Assembly (NCBI GenBank): GCA_013289795.1
Contig: JABCZH010000003.1
Span: 310,001-374,000, forward strand
Source of the DNA: Acidobacteriota bacterium
Lineage (GTDB): Bacteria > Acidobacteriota > Terriglobia > Terriglobales > Acidobacteriaceae
Direction: 5' to 3'
DNA length: 64,000 nt
Shown: positions 11,376 to 19,986 of the stretch, in pieces
Position numbering within the stretch: position 1 is the stretch's first letter
How the letters are laid out: every line of letters begins with the position of its first letter
The notes under the pieces: model-generated
The model's database searches: none
Seen by the model: the letters and a program-made list of their open reading frames with translations, nothing else
Told to the model about the DNA's origin: nothing
Made by a program: the position numbers and the translations under genes

Positions 11376-12422
11376 ATGGCCACCACACCGACCGCAACGC
11401 CCGCGCCCAAAACCAACCGCATCGGCCTCACCGTGCTCGACTATCGCGGCGGCAAGACCACGCTCTGCGCCGGCTGCGGCCACAACGCAATTTCCGAGCG
11501 CATCATCGACGCCATGTACGAGATGGGCGTCCAGCCCGAGCGCGTCATCAAACCCAGCGGCATCGGCTGTTCTTCCAAGACTCCCGCATACTTCATGAGC
11601 CGCTCGCACAGCTTCAACGCCGTCCATGGCCGCATGCCGTCGGTCGCCACCGGCGCGGTCCTGGCCAATCACAAGCTCATCGCCCTCGGCGTCAGTGGCG
11701 ACGGCGACACTGCCTCCATCGGCATCGGCCAGTTCGTGCACCTCATGCGCCGCAATCTGCCGATCATCTACATCATCGAAGACAACGGCGTTTACGGGCT
11801 CACCAAGGGCCAGTTCTCCGCCACTGCCGACGTGGGATCGAAGTTGAAAAGTGGCGTTCTCAACGATCTTCCCGCCATTGACACTTGCGCCATGGCCATC
11901 ACCCTGGGTGCAACTTTCGTAGGACGCTCATTCTCCGGCGACAAAAAGCAATTGCACGCCATGTTGAAGGCCGCCATCGCCCACAAAGGCACGGTCATGA
12001 TCGACGTGGTCTCGCCCTGCGTTACGTTCAACGATCACGAAGGCTCCACCAAGTCATACAAATACATGAAAGAGCACGAGGAGCCGTTGCAGACTCTCGA
12101 CTTTGTACCCGCGTTCCAGGAAATTGACGTGGAGTACGATCCCGGCACCACCGTCGAAGTCACCATGCATGACGGATCGCGGCTGCGTCTAACCAAGCTC
12201 GAGGAAGACTACGACGCCACCAACCGTATCCGCGCCATCAGCCGCCTCCACGAAGCGCACGAGAAGGGCGAAGTCCTGACCGGCATGTTCTACGTTAACC
12301 CTAAAGCTCCGAGCTTCATCGACATGCTCAACGTCACGGATCAACCTCTGGCCACGCTGCCCGAGTCGGTCATTCGTCCCGGCAAAGAGGCACTCGACGA
12401 AGTGATGCAATCGCTCCAATAG
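11376..12422 (+). CDS. korB: 2-oxoacid:ferredoxin oxidoreductase subunit beta
   Basis: The TPP- and [4Fe-4S]-binding beta subunit paired with korA (348 residues). Cluster cysteines are visible in 'CAGCGHN' (about 29-35), 'GIGCSSK' and 'SPCVTFND'. The TPP motif runs from 'GDGDTASIGIGQF' to 'IIEDNGVYGLTKGQ'. The start is ATG at 11376, one base after the korA stop, with GGAGGGGAAG inside the end of korA as ribosome-binding site. The upstream in-frame ATG at 11328 lies inside korA and is rejected. The ~60-residue C-terminal extension after the TPP domain is typical of korB-type subunits. Intact. Confidence 0.93.
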   Translation: MATTPTATPAPKTNRIGLTVLDYRGGKTTLCAGCGHNAISERIIDAMYEMGVQPERVIKPSGIGCSSKTPAYFMSRSHSFNAVHGRMPSVATGAVLANHKLIALGVSGDGDTASIGIGQFVHLMRRNLPIIYIIEDNGVYGLTKGQFSATADVGSKLKSGVLNDLPAIDTCAMAITLGATFVGRSFSGDKKQLHAMLKAAIAHKGTVMIDVVSPCVTFNDHEGSTKSYKYMKEHEEPLQTLDFVPAFQEIDVEYDPGTTVEVTMHDGSRLRLTKLEEDYDATNRIRAISRLHEAHEKGEVLTGMFYVNPKAPSFIDMLNVTDQPLATLPESVIRPGKEALDEVMQSLQ

Positions 12423-12428
12423 GACTCC

Positions 12429-12971
12429 GTGACTGCACCACAACCGACGACCGTATCTATCTTCATCGGCACCAGCCTCGACGGCTTCATCGCTCGCCCC
12501 AACGGCGCTCTAGACTTTCTCCCCCCAGACGGGGGCGAGCCCCACGGCTACAACGAATTTATAGCCAGCGTTGATGCTCTTGTCATCGGCCGCAATACTT
12601 TCGAGACCGTTCTAGCCTTTCCCAAATGGCCCTACGGCAAAAAGCGTGTAATCGTTCTTAGCGGCAAGCCGCTCGACTTTTCCAAAGTCCGCGGAGGCGC
12701 AGTCGAACAAATGTCCGGCACTCCCGCCGAAATCGTGGGGAAACTCGCCGCCACCGGCGCGCACCACCTCTACGTCGATGGCGGCATCACCATTCAACGA
12801 TTCCTCCGCGCCGGCCTGGTCCACCGTCTCGTCATCACTCGTGTCCCGGTGCTCATCGGAGAAGGAGTCCCTCTCTTCGGTACGCTGCCACAGGACATCC
12901 GCCTGCATCACGTCTCCACGCAGCACTATCCCAGCGGCCTGGTCAAAAGCGAGTACGAAGTAATTCGCTAG
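12429..12971 (+). CDS. Dihydrofolate reductase-like protein (RibD C-terminal domain)
   Basis: 180 residues. The sequence opens with a typical 'IFIGTSLDGFIARPNGALDFL' strand-loop, followed by 'ALVIGRNTFETVLAF', 'KRVIVLSGKP' and 'HHLYVDGGITIQRFLRAGLV', the NADPH-binding core of the RibD_C/YyaP family. Members are NAD(P)H-dependent reductases of pteridine- or riboflavin-like substrates; true substrates are mostly unknown. It starts with GTG 6 bp after korB, so it is probably the third gene of that transcript, although a metabolic link is not obvious. A canonical folate role is unlikely because this is not the FolA branch. Confidence 0.85.
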   Translation: MTAPQPTTVSIFIGTSLDGFIARPNGALDFLPPDGGEPHGYNEFIASVDALVIGRNTFETVLAFPKWPYGKKRVIVLSGKPLDFSKVRGGAVEQMSGTPAEIVGKLAATGAHHLYVDGGITIQRFLRAGLVHRLVITRVPVLIGEGVPLFGTLPQDIRLHHVSTQHYPSGLVKSEYEVIR

Positions 12972-12974
12972 CTG

Positions 12975-13009
12975 CCCTGTGTACCCCTGTGCCCTCTGTG
13001 GTTAAGGTT
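12975..13009. repeat. Periodic intergenic repeat (cctctgtg type)
   Basis: 'ccctgtgtacccctgtgccctctgtg' in three units followed by 'gttaagg'. This is the same family as 4565-4597 and 57998-58030, here directly after a stop codon. Confidence 0.7.
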
Positions 13010-13139
13010 TTGCACGACCCACGACGAACACGGACTAACCCCGAATCTCCTTGACCCCCGCCCATCGGCAAAGTCATAATTCCTCCACTCACCAACTCCA
13101 GCCTGTATGTAACTTTGCTGTACACAAGGGGGCCTTCCG

Positions 13140-14729
13140 ATGACTGAAGCCATCAACAAGCGCATTGGCGACTACGAAATCCTCAACGAGCTCGGCGCCG
13201 GAGGCATGGGCAAAGTTTACAAAGTCCGCAATGTCATTTCCGACCGCATTGAGGCCATGAAGATCCTTCTTCCCGATCTCGCCGGCCGCCAGGAACTCGC
13301 CGCCCGCTTTCAGCGTGAGATCAAAGTTCTCGCCGCCCTCGATCATCCCAACATCGCTGCCCTGCGTACCGCGCTAACCCTCGACAACCAGTTCGTCATG
13401 ATTATTGAATATGTCGAGGGCACGACTCTTACTCAGCGCATGCAGCAAGGCCCCATTCCGGTTGCCGACGCCGTCAACTACATCAGCCAGGTGCTCGACG
13501 CGCTCGGCTACGCGCACCAGCATCACGTCATTCATCGCGACATCAAGCCTGCGAACATGATGCTCACTCCCCAAGGGATCGTGAAACTCATGGACTTCGG
13601 TATCGCCCGCTCCGGCGACGAATCCACTCTCACCATGACCGGCACCACTCTCGGTTCGCTCGGCTACATGTCGCCTGAGCAGGTGAAAGGCGAGCCCACC
13701 GACGCGCGCTCCGATCTTTATTCGGTCGGCATCTCGCTATATGAAATGGCCACCGGACGCCGTCCCTTCCGCGAGTCCAGCGACTACTCGATCATGGCCG
13801 CGCAAGTGAACCAGCCGCCCACGCCTCCCATCGAGATCAAGCCCGGCCTGCCGCCCGCACTCAACGAGATCATTCTGCTGGCGATCGCCAAAGATCCCGC
13901 CGCGCGCTTCCAGTCCGCCGAGGCTTTCAGAAACGCTTTAAGTCGCGTGGTTCCGGTGGCGCCGCAACCCAGCAACGCCGCCGCCCACGCCGACACCGAC
14001 CGCACCGTTACCAGCATCAACCCGTTGCCTCCGACTGCCACCATGTTGCCGGTGCAGACCGTGACCGCTTCCACTATTTCCGTCAGGCAACCCCAGCCCC
14101 CACCAGCCGCGTCGCAACCAGGTATGGCTACTACCGTCGCGCCGCCGCCTTCCGCCAGCCATCGCGGTCTTTACATGGCTGTGGGAGCGCTGCTGCTGCT
14201 GATGGTTCTCGCGGCTGCCGGAATGTACAGCCGCAACGCCGATGCCCGCCGCGAGGCCTCCCATGCATCCGCCCCTACTACTCAGGATGCAGCCTCGCCC
14301 GCGGCACCGGCGCCGCAAACCGCCGCGCCCGCGCCGGATACTTCCACTCAACCTGCCGCGGAAACGCCCGCCCCGCCCCCGGCAACTCCTCCGGTGAAAG
14401 TGAAAGCCCACGCCGCTACCCCGCCGCCGCAAGCCGTGCCTGATCCTAATGCTCCGCCGCCCATCGATCTCGATGCGCTCGAGCATGAGATCGATCAGAT
14501 CTCCGCCCGCGCCGGTTCCGTAAACAGCGGCCTCGACGGCCTGCGCGCCCAGCAAGCCCGCGACGGCTACGGACTGCGCGGCGACATCGCGCAGCGGCAG
14601 GAAAGCATGAAGCTCAACGTCCAGAAGGCGCAGGATGCCATTACCCACGGCGACGGTGTACGCGCCAAGCGCTACACCGACCTAGCTAATGCTGACATCG
14701 AAGCCCTGGAGAAGTTCCTAGGACGATAG
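13140..14729 (+). CDS. Membrane-anchored serine/threonine protein kinase (PknB-like)
   Basis: 529 residues. A complete kinase domain occupies about 10-275: Gly loop 'GAGGMGKVYK', Lys in 'EAMKILL', 'VIHRDIKPANMM', 'LMDFGIARS' and 'GYMSPEQ'. A Pro/Thr-rich juxtamembrane linker leads to one transmembrane segment at about 343-363 ('LYMAVGALLLLMVLAAAGMY'). The outside part is an Ala/Pro-rich stalk followed by a helical, coiled-coil-like region of about 90 residues instead of PASTA or WD repeats. So it probably senses something across the membrane through an unusual coiled-coil domain (inference). All catalytic residues are present. It stands alone. Confidence 0.93.
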   Translation: MTEAINKRIGDYEILNELGAGGMGKVYKVRNVISDRIEAMKILLPDLAGRQELAARFQREIKVLAALDHPNIAALRTALTLDNQFVMIIEYVEGTTLTQRMQQGPIPVADAVNYISQVLDALGYAHQHHVIHRDIKPANMMLTPQGIVKLMDFGIARSGDESTLTMTGTTLGSLGYMSPEQVKGEPTDARSDLYSVGISLYEMATGRRPFRESSDYSIMAAQVNQPPTPPIEIKPGLPPALNEIILLAIAKDPAARFQSAEAFRNALSRVVPVAPQPSNAAAHADTDRTVTSINPLPPTATMLPVQTVTASTISVRQPQPPPAASQPGMATTVAPPPSASHRGLYMAVGALLLLMVLAAAGMYSRNADARREASHASAPTTQDAASPAAPAPQTAAPAPDTSTQPAAETPAPPPATPPVKVKAHAATPPPQAVPDPNAPPPIDLDALEHEIDQISARAGSVNSGLDGLRAQQARDGYGLRGDIAQRQESMKLNVQKAQDAITHGDGVRAKRYTDLANADIEALEKFLGR

Positions 14730-14863
14730 AGCCGCTACAACTCACGCAGGGGCACACGCCCTCGTCTGCCCAGCCGAACGAAGCTCGGCAGATGTATGCG
14801 CGAGCGTCTCGCTCGTGCGGCCTCGGAAGGCATGGCTTCGGAAAGGCTCCCGATTCGTATCAG

Positions 14864-14883
14864 GGTATGCCTTCAGGCATACC
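14864..14883. repeat. Perfect hairpin, member of the GGyAyGsCT-tc family
   Basis: GGTATGCCT and AGGCATACC form a 9-bp stem around 'tc'. It shares layout with hairpins at 22047-22066 and 22449-22468 but differs at three stem pairs, each time on both strands. The spacer 14730-14988 holds several other short inverted repeats, for example one around 14904-14917, and no gene. Confidence 0.7.
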
Positions 14884-14988
14884 GCAACTGTGCGTTTTCA
14901 GACGCGCCTTTAGGCGCTGCGGGTAAACTCGACTCTGTCCCACGTTCTTGCGCCCCACCCCGGTAGTGGGCTACTTTCATTTTGAGAC

Positions 14989-15243
14989 TGGCGCGAGAAC
15001 TGGACTGTCCGCGCGAACATGCGCCGCTATACACCCCCGTCCAACGGGTTCAGCCGCAAACTGGCGAATCATGCGGCTGCAACTGCGCTAAACTACTTCG
15101 CATACAATTTCATCTAGACTCACCGTACACTGCGGATGAGTCCAGCGATGGCGGCTGGTGTCACAGATCGGCTGTGGAGCGTAGAAGACCTTGTGGCTCT
15201 CTGAGAAGCCTACGAACAGCGGAGAGCGGGAAGAGCAGCGTAG
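14989..15243 (+). pseudogene. C-terminal remnant of an IS1-like transposase with two in-frame stops
   Basis: One frame across this stretch reads like the tail of IS1-family-type transposases: 'WRENWTVRANMRRY', 'NGFSRKLANHAAATALNYF', 'YNFI*THRTLRMSPAMAAG', 'VTDRLWSVEDLVAL*EAYEQ'. The match to the usual '...NFxRxHxTLRxTPAMAAGxTDxxW...' ending of these proteins is strong by eye. Two nonsense codons interrupt it: TAG at 15115-15117 and TGA at 15202-15204. The frame ends at TAG 15241-15243. No N-terminal part or terminal inverted repeats are recognisable, so it is a decayed fragment. The family name is from memory of such tails. Confidence 0.7.
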
Positions 15244-15255
15244 GTGAAGCCACCG

Positions 15256-15510
15256 ATGTTTATCACGTTCTTGGCTGCCCTTGCTGGAATCGTAATAGCG
15301 ATCGTATGTGCATTCTGCGCAATTCGCCCGCAAAGAGCTGCCGCTTATGCTCGAAACCACTATATAAAGAGTCCCAAATGGGTAAGGAATTGGCCATTCG
15401 CAAAGATGGTCATGATGGAATGGTATCCGCTTTATCTTCGGGGAATAGGAATTTTCGGCTTCGGCTGTGCATTAATATGGCTCGTTGGGTTAGTCCAGTG
15501 GTCAAAGTAG
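15256..15510 (+). CDS. Small two-TM membrane protein
   Basis: 84 residues with one hydrophobic helix at about 2-22 ('FITFLAALAGIVIAIVCAFC') and a second at about 58-80 ('YLRGIGIFGFGCALIWLVGLV'). A basic loop lies between them ('RNHYIKSPKWVRNWPFAK'). AGGTGAAG lies 6 nt ahead of the ATG at 15256, which is better than the in-frame GTG at 15244. The ribosome-binding site overlaps the last codon of the decayed transposase. I do not recognise the family. The layout suggests a membrane helper or stress peptide, but that is a guess. Confidence 0.65.
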   Translation: MFITFLAALAGIVIAIVCAFCAIRPQRAAAYARNHYIKSPKWVRNWPFAKMVMMEWYPLYLRGIGIFGFGCALIWLVGLVQWSK

Positions 15511-15629
15511 CCCACTACCATCACCCAAAACCCTTGCTCCGCCTGCCATTCCTGCGCTATACTCCGCGCCGCGCGGAGAAGGCTTCTCCAGTCTCTCCCA
15601 ACCCCGCGCATTCCTTGAGGAGGCACCCA

Positions 15630-16916
15630 GTGCCGAACCAATTCGCGTCCATCCCGCGCGTAATCGTCACACTTTTCACAACCTTTATGTTGCTCAACGT
15701 CGCCTGGGCGGCTCCCAAAGAATCAATCCTCTACAACTTCAACGGCGGCAGCAATGACGGCGCGGGACCAGTCGGTGGCCTAATCGCCGATCCTGCCGGA
15801 AACCTCTACGGCACCGCCGCCGAGGGCGGCAGCTACACCGATTGCAGTCCCTTCGGCCAGACCTGCGGTGTGGTTTTCGAACTCACTCCCAATAGCGGCA
15901 GTTGGAACGAATCCATTCTTTACACTTTCACCGGCGGCGCGGACGGCGGCGAACCTCTCGCCGGCCTCGCTATGGATAGCCACGGAAACCTCTACGGAAC
16001 CACTGCGATCGGCGGTTCTTCCGGCACCGGCACGGTTTTCATGCTCTCCTTCGCTGGCAGTTGGACCGAGTCCGTGCTCTACAGCTTCCGCGGAGGCACC
16101 GACGGCGCCTATCCGCAATCTGCGGTCACTCTGCGCAACGGCAGCATCTACGGCACCACCTACGCCGGCGGAGGTAACAACTGTTTGGGCGCGCCTTCGG
16201 GATGCGGGACCATCTTTCAGCTGCAACAGGGAAACAACGGCTGGACCGAGAACGTGCTGTACCGCTTCGCCAACGGCTCCGATGGCGCGTTTCCTTACGC
16301 CAGCCTAATTCTGGATCCCGCGGGAAATCTCTACGGCGCGACCACGCAGGGCGGGTATCTATCCGGCAACTGCGCTCCTTATGGTTGCGGCAATGTCTTT
16401 CAGCTCAAGCATGGATCCTCGGGCTGGTTCCTGAATTCGCTTTACGCCTTTACTTATAACACCGACGGCTCCGCTCCCATAAGCGGGTTGCTCGCCGGCC
16501 CCCATGACACCCTCTACGGCACCACATCTGGCGGAGGCGGAGGCTTTTCGGGAACCATCTTCCAACTCGCTTATGCCAAGGGTGTATGGAGCTTCAGCCT
16601 GTTGTATACATTTTCTGGTCCTGATGGCGCTGCACCCGAGGGTGCGCTAGTCGGCAAGGGCAAGTACTTGTTCGGGACGACACACGGCGGCGGCACCGGC
16701 TCAGGATGCTTTTTCGGCGGTCCCTGCGGCGCAGTCTTCATGCTCACGGCAACCCAGAACGGCTGGAGAGAAACGGTGCTGCACAGCTTCACCAACAACG
16801 GCACTGACGGAACCTATCCCGACGACGGCGTGATTCTCCGCAACGCCGCCCTCTATGGCACCACCACCGCCGGTGGCCCCGCCGACAAAGGCACTGTGTT
16901 CGCTATTACTCCGTAA
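15630..16916 (+). CDS. Secreted GloVer-repeat protein
   Basis: 428 residues with a signal peptide (cleavage after about residue 27, 'LLNVAWA'). The rest is a tandem array of about seven units. Each has 'xLxxDxxGNLYGTTxxGG' followed by 'GTVFxLxPxxGxWxExxLYxFxGGxDGxxP'. These are the choice-of-anchor tandem repeats known as GloVer, common in Acidobacteriota exported proteins and predicted to fold as a beta-propeller. No sorting domain is visible after the last repeat ('GTVFAITP'), so it is probably freely secreted or periplasmic. GTG 15630 is chosen because GAGGAGG sits 8 nt upstream and the signal peptide starts there. The open frame upstream runs through the transposase remnant. The role is unknown. 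Confidence 0.88.
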   Translation: MPNQFASIPRVIVTLFTTFMLLNVAWAAPKESILYNFNGGSNDGAGPVGGLIADPAGNLYGTAAEGGSYTDCSPFGQTCGVVFELTPNSGSWNESILYTFTGGADGGEPLAGLAMDSHGNLYGTTAIGGSSGTGTVFMLSFAGSWTESVLYSFRGGTDGAYPQSAVTLRNGSIYGTTYAGGGNNCLGAPSGCGTIFQLQQGNNGWTENVLYRFANGSDGAFPYASLILDPAGNLYGATTQGGYLSGNCAPYGCGNVFQLKHGSSGWFLNSLYAFTYNTDGSAPISGLLAGPHDTLYGTTSGGGGGFSGTIFQLAYAKGVWSFSLLYTFSGPDGAAPEGALVGKGKYLFGTTHGGGTGSGCFFGGPCGAVFMLTATQNGWRETVLHSFTNNGTDGTYPDDGVILRNAALYGTTTAGGPADKGTVFAITP

Positions 16917-16929
16917 TTACTGCGACTCG

Positions 16930-16951
16930 CTGCCGAGCGAAGGCTCGGCAG
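16930..16951. terminator. 9-bp hairpin between convergent genes
   Basis: CTGCCGAGC and GCTCGGCAG pair perfectly around 'gaag', 13 bp after the GloVer stop and 11 bp before the end of the convergent membrane-protein gene. It could stop transcription from both sides, but there is no T-run. An imperfect copy of the motif lies around 14779-14800. Confidence 0.5.
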
Positions 16952-16962
16952 TGGCTGTGTGG

Positions 16963-17544
16963 CTACCGCGGCCAAAGCCACCCAAATGTTCCCGCGGTCA
17001 GCAACCCATAAACCAGTCCGTCAATCACCTCTTTGATCACGCTCGACCACGGCTGACCTTTCCAGATGCCGTTGCTCAGGCCTCCGAGGCCATAGGCCAG
17101 GAAGCCAGCCGTGCCGGCCACGCGAAACACTGCCAGATATTGCATCCCCGGCGCAACCGTGCGTCCCGTAAGGTAAGCCACGAAGAACCCGATCACCAGG
17201 CAATAGACGAACCACTGAATCAGGAACTTCCCCATCGCCACCGGCCCGCTGGGACGAATGGTCAGGAACCCGACCGGTCCTTGCCTAAACTTTTCCATCA
17301 TCACTGGCGACTTCATCTCTGCGTGCGTAGTGTGCGGAAAGACATAGAGACCGGGCTGGAGATTAGCCGGACGCAGCGCCCCGAGAATCTTGTCCTCGTC
17401 AGGCAGTTTGCGATAGTCGCTGTTGTGGTATTTCAGCATCATGTGCATGACGAAGCTGGCGAAGAAGACGATCACCGCCGACAACACGATGGGCAGCCAC
17501 AAAGCAGTAAGAGGAACCAAGCGCAGCCTCCTTCGAATTCGCAT
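16963..17544 (-). CDS. Conserved membrane protein of unknown function
   Basis: 193 residues. One TM helix is near the N-terminus (about 13-38), followed by a soluble loop of about 65 residues ('DKILGALRPANLQPGLYVF', 'SPVMMEKFRQGPVGFLTIRP'), then two or three more TM helices (about 108-127, 140-160, 170-190). The loop between TM1 and TM2 is well ordered and proline-rich. The same layout occurs in many Acidobacteriota and Bacteroidota proteins with no assigned role. The start at 17544 is the longest choice; an internal start just before the first helix is possible. It is divergent from the VWFA gene. Confidence 0.75.
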   Translation of the reverse strand: MRIRRRLRLVPLTALWLPIVLSAVIVFFASFVMHMMLKYHNSDYRKLPDEDKILGALRPANLQPGLYVFPHTTHAEMKSPVMMEKFRQGPVGFLTIRPSGPVAMGKFLIQWFVYCLVIGFFVAYLTGRTVAPGMQYLAVFRVAGTAGFLAYGLGGLSNGIWKGQPWSSVIKEVIDGLVYGLLTAGTFGWLWPR

Positions 17545-17706
17545 GTGAAGCTACGCCTGTGAGAGGCCGCGGTCAAGAGGGCTGTCAACAACCCACGTGG
17601 GAACGGGCGCCCGCGCCCTGTCCAGCCGAGCGAGACCGCCTGAGGTACAATTGCACCCCTGTGGATTGAGAGGGGGCGCATCCACAGGCTAGATCCGAGG
17701 AAAACC

Positions 17707-19398
17707 ATGTTCAGATGCCAGGTCAAGCCCCGTTTCCTGTGCGGCGTTCTCTGCCTCTCACTCGTAGCTGTTTCCTCACCGCTGCCCGCGCAATCTCCCC
17801 AGGAACCGGAACCGGTACCAACTCTGACCATCCGCGTCGCCACTCGCCTGGTGCTGGTTGACGTGGTCGTGACCGATAAGCACGGCCAGCCCGTGCTCGG
17901 ACTGCAACCCGCCGACTTCACTGTCACAGAAAAAGGCAAGGCGCAGAAAATATCTGTTTTCACTCCTCCAAACCAGGCGACTCCTAAACCAGCACCGCCC
18001 GTACTGCCGCTAGGAGAATACTCAAACCGTCCCGAGTATCGCTCGCCGGGTGGCCCGCCTACCGTCATTCTGCTCGACGCCGCCAACACTCCCTTCTCGG
18101 ATCAATCCTACGCGCGCATGCAAATGTTGAAGTGGGTGGTTGACGAATACCGCCCCGGCGATCGCGTAGCCGTCTTCGCCCTCACCAACGGTCTATTCGC
18201 GCTGTCGGACTTCACCGATGACCCGCGGATCCTGCGCACCGTGTTGCAGCATTATGTTGCGCAAGTTCCGGCAGGAACCGGCAGGCCTGCGCCTCCCGAC
18301 CTGCCCGCCTCAATTGCCGGCGGCGCCAGTCAATCGATGATGCTGCTGACCCAGCAACTGGCCAGCTTCCACTCCGCGGAGCTTCAATTCATTCAGAATC
18401 GCCGCGCCGACGTAACCGTGTCCGCTATGCGCAGCTTGATCCGCATCCTCGGCGGCCTTCCCGGGCGCAAGAACATCGTCTGGCTCACCGCTGGTTTTCC
18501 TTTTAGTCTCATCCCGCAAGAGGCCACCGGGCTCGATATAACCGGTTCCCGCTGGACCAACGCCCAACTCGCAGCGACCGGAGGCCGCGGCGCCTTTCAA
18601 ACCGGCCTGGACCCCGGACAGCAGCGCCTCTATGCCGACAAAGTTCGAGACATCGCCGCCGAGTTTGCCAGTTCCCAGATCGCCATCTATCCCGTCGATG
18701 TCACTGGCCTTGTCACCTCCCGTTTCGGACAGGCCTCCTTCGAACGCCAGGAGACCATGAAGGAAATCGCCCGCGAGACTGGCGGTCAGGCCTTTGTCAA
18801 TCAGAACGACCTTCACCGCGGAGTTGAACTCGCCTTCGCCGATCGTGCTGCTTCCTACACCGTCGGTTATTACCCAGACGACAAGAAGTGGGACGGCAAC
18901 TATCGCAAGATTTCCGTCAACGTTAACCACGAGGGAGCGGAAGTCCGCCATCGTCGCGGCTACTTCGCCGTCGATCCCACCAGGGAAAAAGAGAACGAAA
19001 AGAAGCTCCAGCAGGACTTTTCCGACGCCGTCCAGGACCGTATCTCCTCGACCCAAATTGCCTTCGATGCCAAAGTCTCCGCCATCGACAACGCCAGGAC
19101 TCGCATCGAGTTCATGGTCGACGGCAATTCTCTCTCCGTCGAGGACGCCGACAAAGGCAAGCATCTGAACCTGAATTTCGCAGTCGTCGTCTTTGGCCCC
19201 AACGGCAAAGCCGTCGGCAATCACGTTATGAAGCTCGACAAAGTCTTGCCTCTCGAAACCTATCAACAAATCATGCAGCAAGGCCTGAGCGTCCATATCG
19301 ACGTGGACACGCCCTCCGGCAAGAACCTCGCCTGGCTCGCCATCCGCGACAACCACAACGGCTACGTCGGCACCCTGCAAGCCCCCGTCGGCCAGTAG
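17707..19398 (+). CDS. Secreted VWFA-related acidobacterial protein (TIGR03436 type)
   Basis: 563 residues with a signal peptide ('LVAVSSPLPAQS', cleavage about residue 29). Strand-rich 'VRLVLVDVVVTDKHGQPVLG'-type and 'ADFTVTEKGKAQKISVF' segments come first, then a von Willebrand A-like fold starting at 'TVILLDAANTPFSDQ'. The MIDAS motif is degenerate: Asp is present but the usual DxSxS serines are not. A central 'GRKNIVWLTAGFPF' and 'IAIYPVDVTGLV' complete the fold. The C-terminal 'AASYTVGYYPDDKKWDGNYRKI' and 'VRHRRGYFA' are family hallmarks. These exported proteins are lineage-specific and of unknown role. The gene is monocistronic. Confidence 0.9.
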   Translation: MFRCQVKPRFLCGVLCLSLVAVSSPLPAQSPQEPEPVPTLTIRVATRLVLVDVVVTDKHGQPVLGLQPADFTVTEKGKAQKISVFTPPNQATPKPAPPVLPLGEYSNRPEYRSPGGPPTVILLDAANTPFSDQSYARMQMLKWVVDEYRPGDRVAVFALTNGLFALSDFTDDPRILRTVLQHYVAQVPAGTGRPAPPDLPASIAGGASQSMMLLTQQLASFHSAELQFIQNRRADVTVSAMRSLIRILGGLPGRKNIVWLTAGFPFSLIPQEATGLDITGSRWTNAQLAATGGRGAFQTGLDPGQQRLYADKVRDIAAEFASSQIAIYPVDVTGLVTSRFGQASFERQETMKEIARETGGQAFVNQNDLHRGVELAFADRAASYTVGYYPDDKKWDGNYRKISVNVNHEGAEVRHRRGYFAVDPTREKENEKKLQQDFSDAVQDRISSTQIAFDAKVSAIDNARTRIEFMVDGNSLSVEDADKGKHLNLNFAVVVFGPNGKAVGNHVMKLDKVLPLETYQQIMQQGLSVHIDVDTPSGKNLAWLAIRDNHNGYVGTLQAPVGQ

Positions 19399-19410
19399 GG
19401 TTTTCAGATT

Positions 19411-19438
19411 CGCGTGAATCCGTGAAAATCCGTGGCCG
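19411..19438. repeat. Periodic intergenic repeat (gtgaatccgtgg type)
   Basis: 'cgtgaatccgtgaaaatccgtggcc' is built of 10-12-nt units and lies just after the VWFA stop. The same type occurs at 33587-33622, 35255-35293, 52640-52696 and 57970-57995. Confidence 0.65.
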
Positions 19439-19520
19439 CTCTTGTCTTTGCCCAATCTGCGCATCTGCGGCCAAGCCTCGGCAGCTAGAGCCTTGCTAAA
19501 ATAAACTCGAGGCCACCGCC

Positions 19521-19790
19521 ATGTGCCGCAATATCAAAACCCTATTCAACTTCGCTCCGCCCGTCACCGACGACGAGATTCGCGCCGCTTCGCTCCAGTT
19601 CGTAAGAAAGATCACGGGCTTCAACAAACCTTCAAAAGCCAACGAGGACGCCTTCCTCGCCGCCATCGACGAAGTAGCCGCCGTTTCGACTCGCCTTCTC
19701 CGCTCGCTAGAAACCACCGCCCCGCCAAAGAATCGCGAAGAAGAAGCCGCCAAAGCCAGAGCTCGCGCCCTCGAAAGATTCGGCGCCTGA
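19521..19790 (+). CDS. DUF2277 family protein
   Basis: 89 residues. Starts 'MCRNIKTLFNFAPPVTDDE', continues 'ASLQFVRKITGFNKPSKANE' and ends 'APPKNREEEAAKARARALE', the highly conserved signature of the small DUF2277 family. Cys2 and the flanking Arg/Asn are invariant in members I know. Cytoplasmic and all-helical by pattern. The function is unknown. A TAAAAT hexamer at 19497-19502 may be the -10. It is a single gene between the VWFA protein and the beta-propeller protein. Confidence 0.9.
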   Translation: MCRNIKTLFNFAPPVTDDEIRAASLQFVRKITGFNKPSKANEDAFLAAIDEVAAVSTRLLRSLETTAPPKNREEEAAKARARALERFGA

Positions 19791-19986
19791 ATCTCGCAAT
19801 GCAGGGCCCTGCCGGCATCCGCGTCAGCCCGCCGTCCGCCACATTCCTTACTCCGTTACCGAACAGTGTGATATACCTTCTTGGCTGCTCTTTAGCAGGG
19901 CGTCGGACATGCTCAAAGCCGCGCCCACTAGGGCGTTCAGCCCTGCAACATCTGTCATGCTGGCGAAATTTCCCAAGGAGATGGAC

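Noticed and set aside
10274-11431. Long minus-strand frame (385 codons) opposite korA
   Set aside because: korA is a strong family match on the + strand. The antisense frame has the Gly/Ala/Val-rich composition of a shadow of high-GC coding DNA and no motif.
14982-15629. N-terminal extension of the GloVer ORF
   Set aside because: It has no signal peptide and runs through transposase-remnant and small-membrane-gene DNA in another frame. GTG 15630 with GAGGAGG and a signal peptide is the better start.
18310-19464. Minus-strand frame (384 codons) opposite the VWFA gene
   Set aside because: The VWFA protein has a signal peptide and family motifs; the antisense frame has neither.
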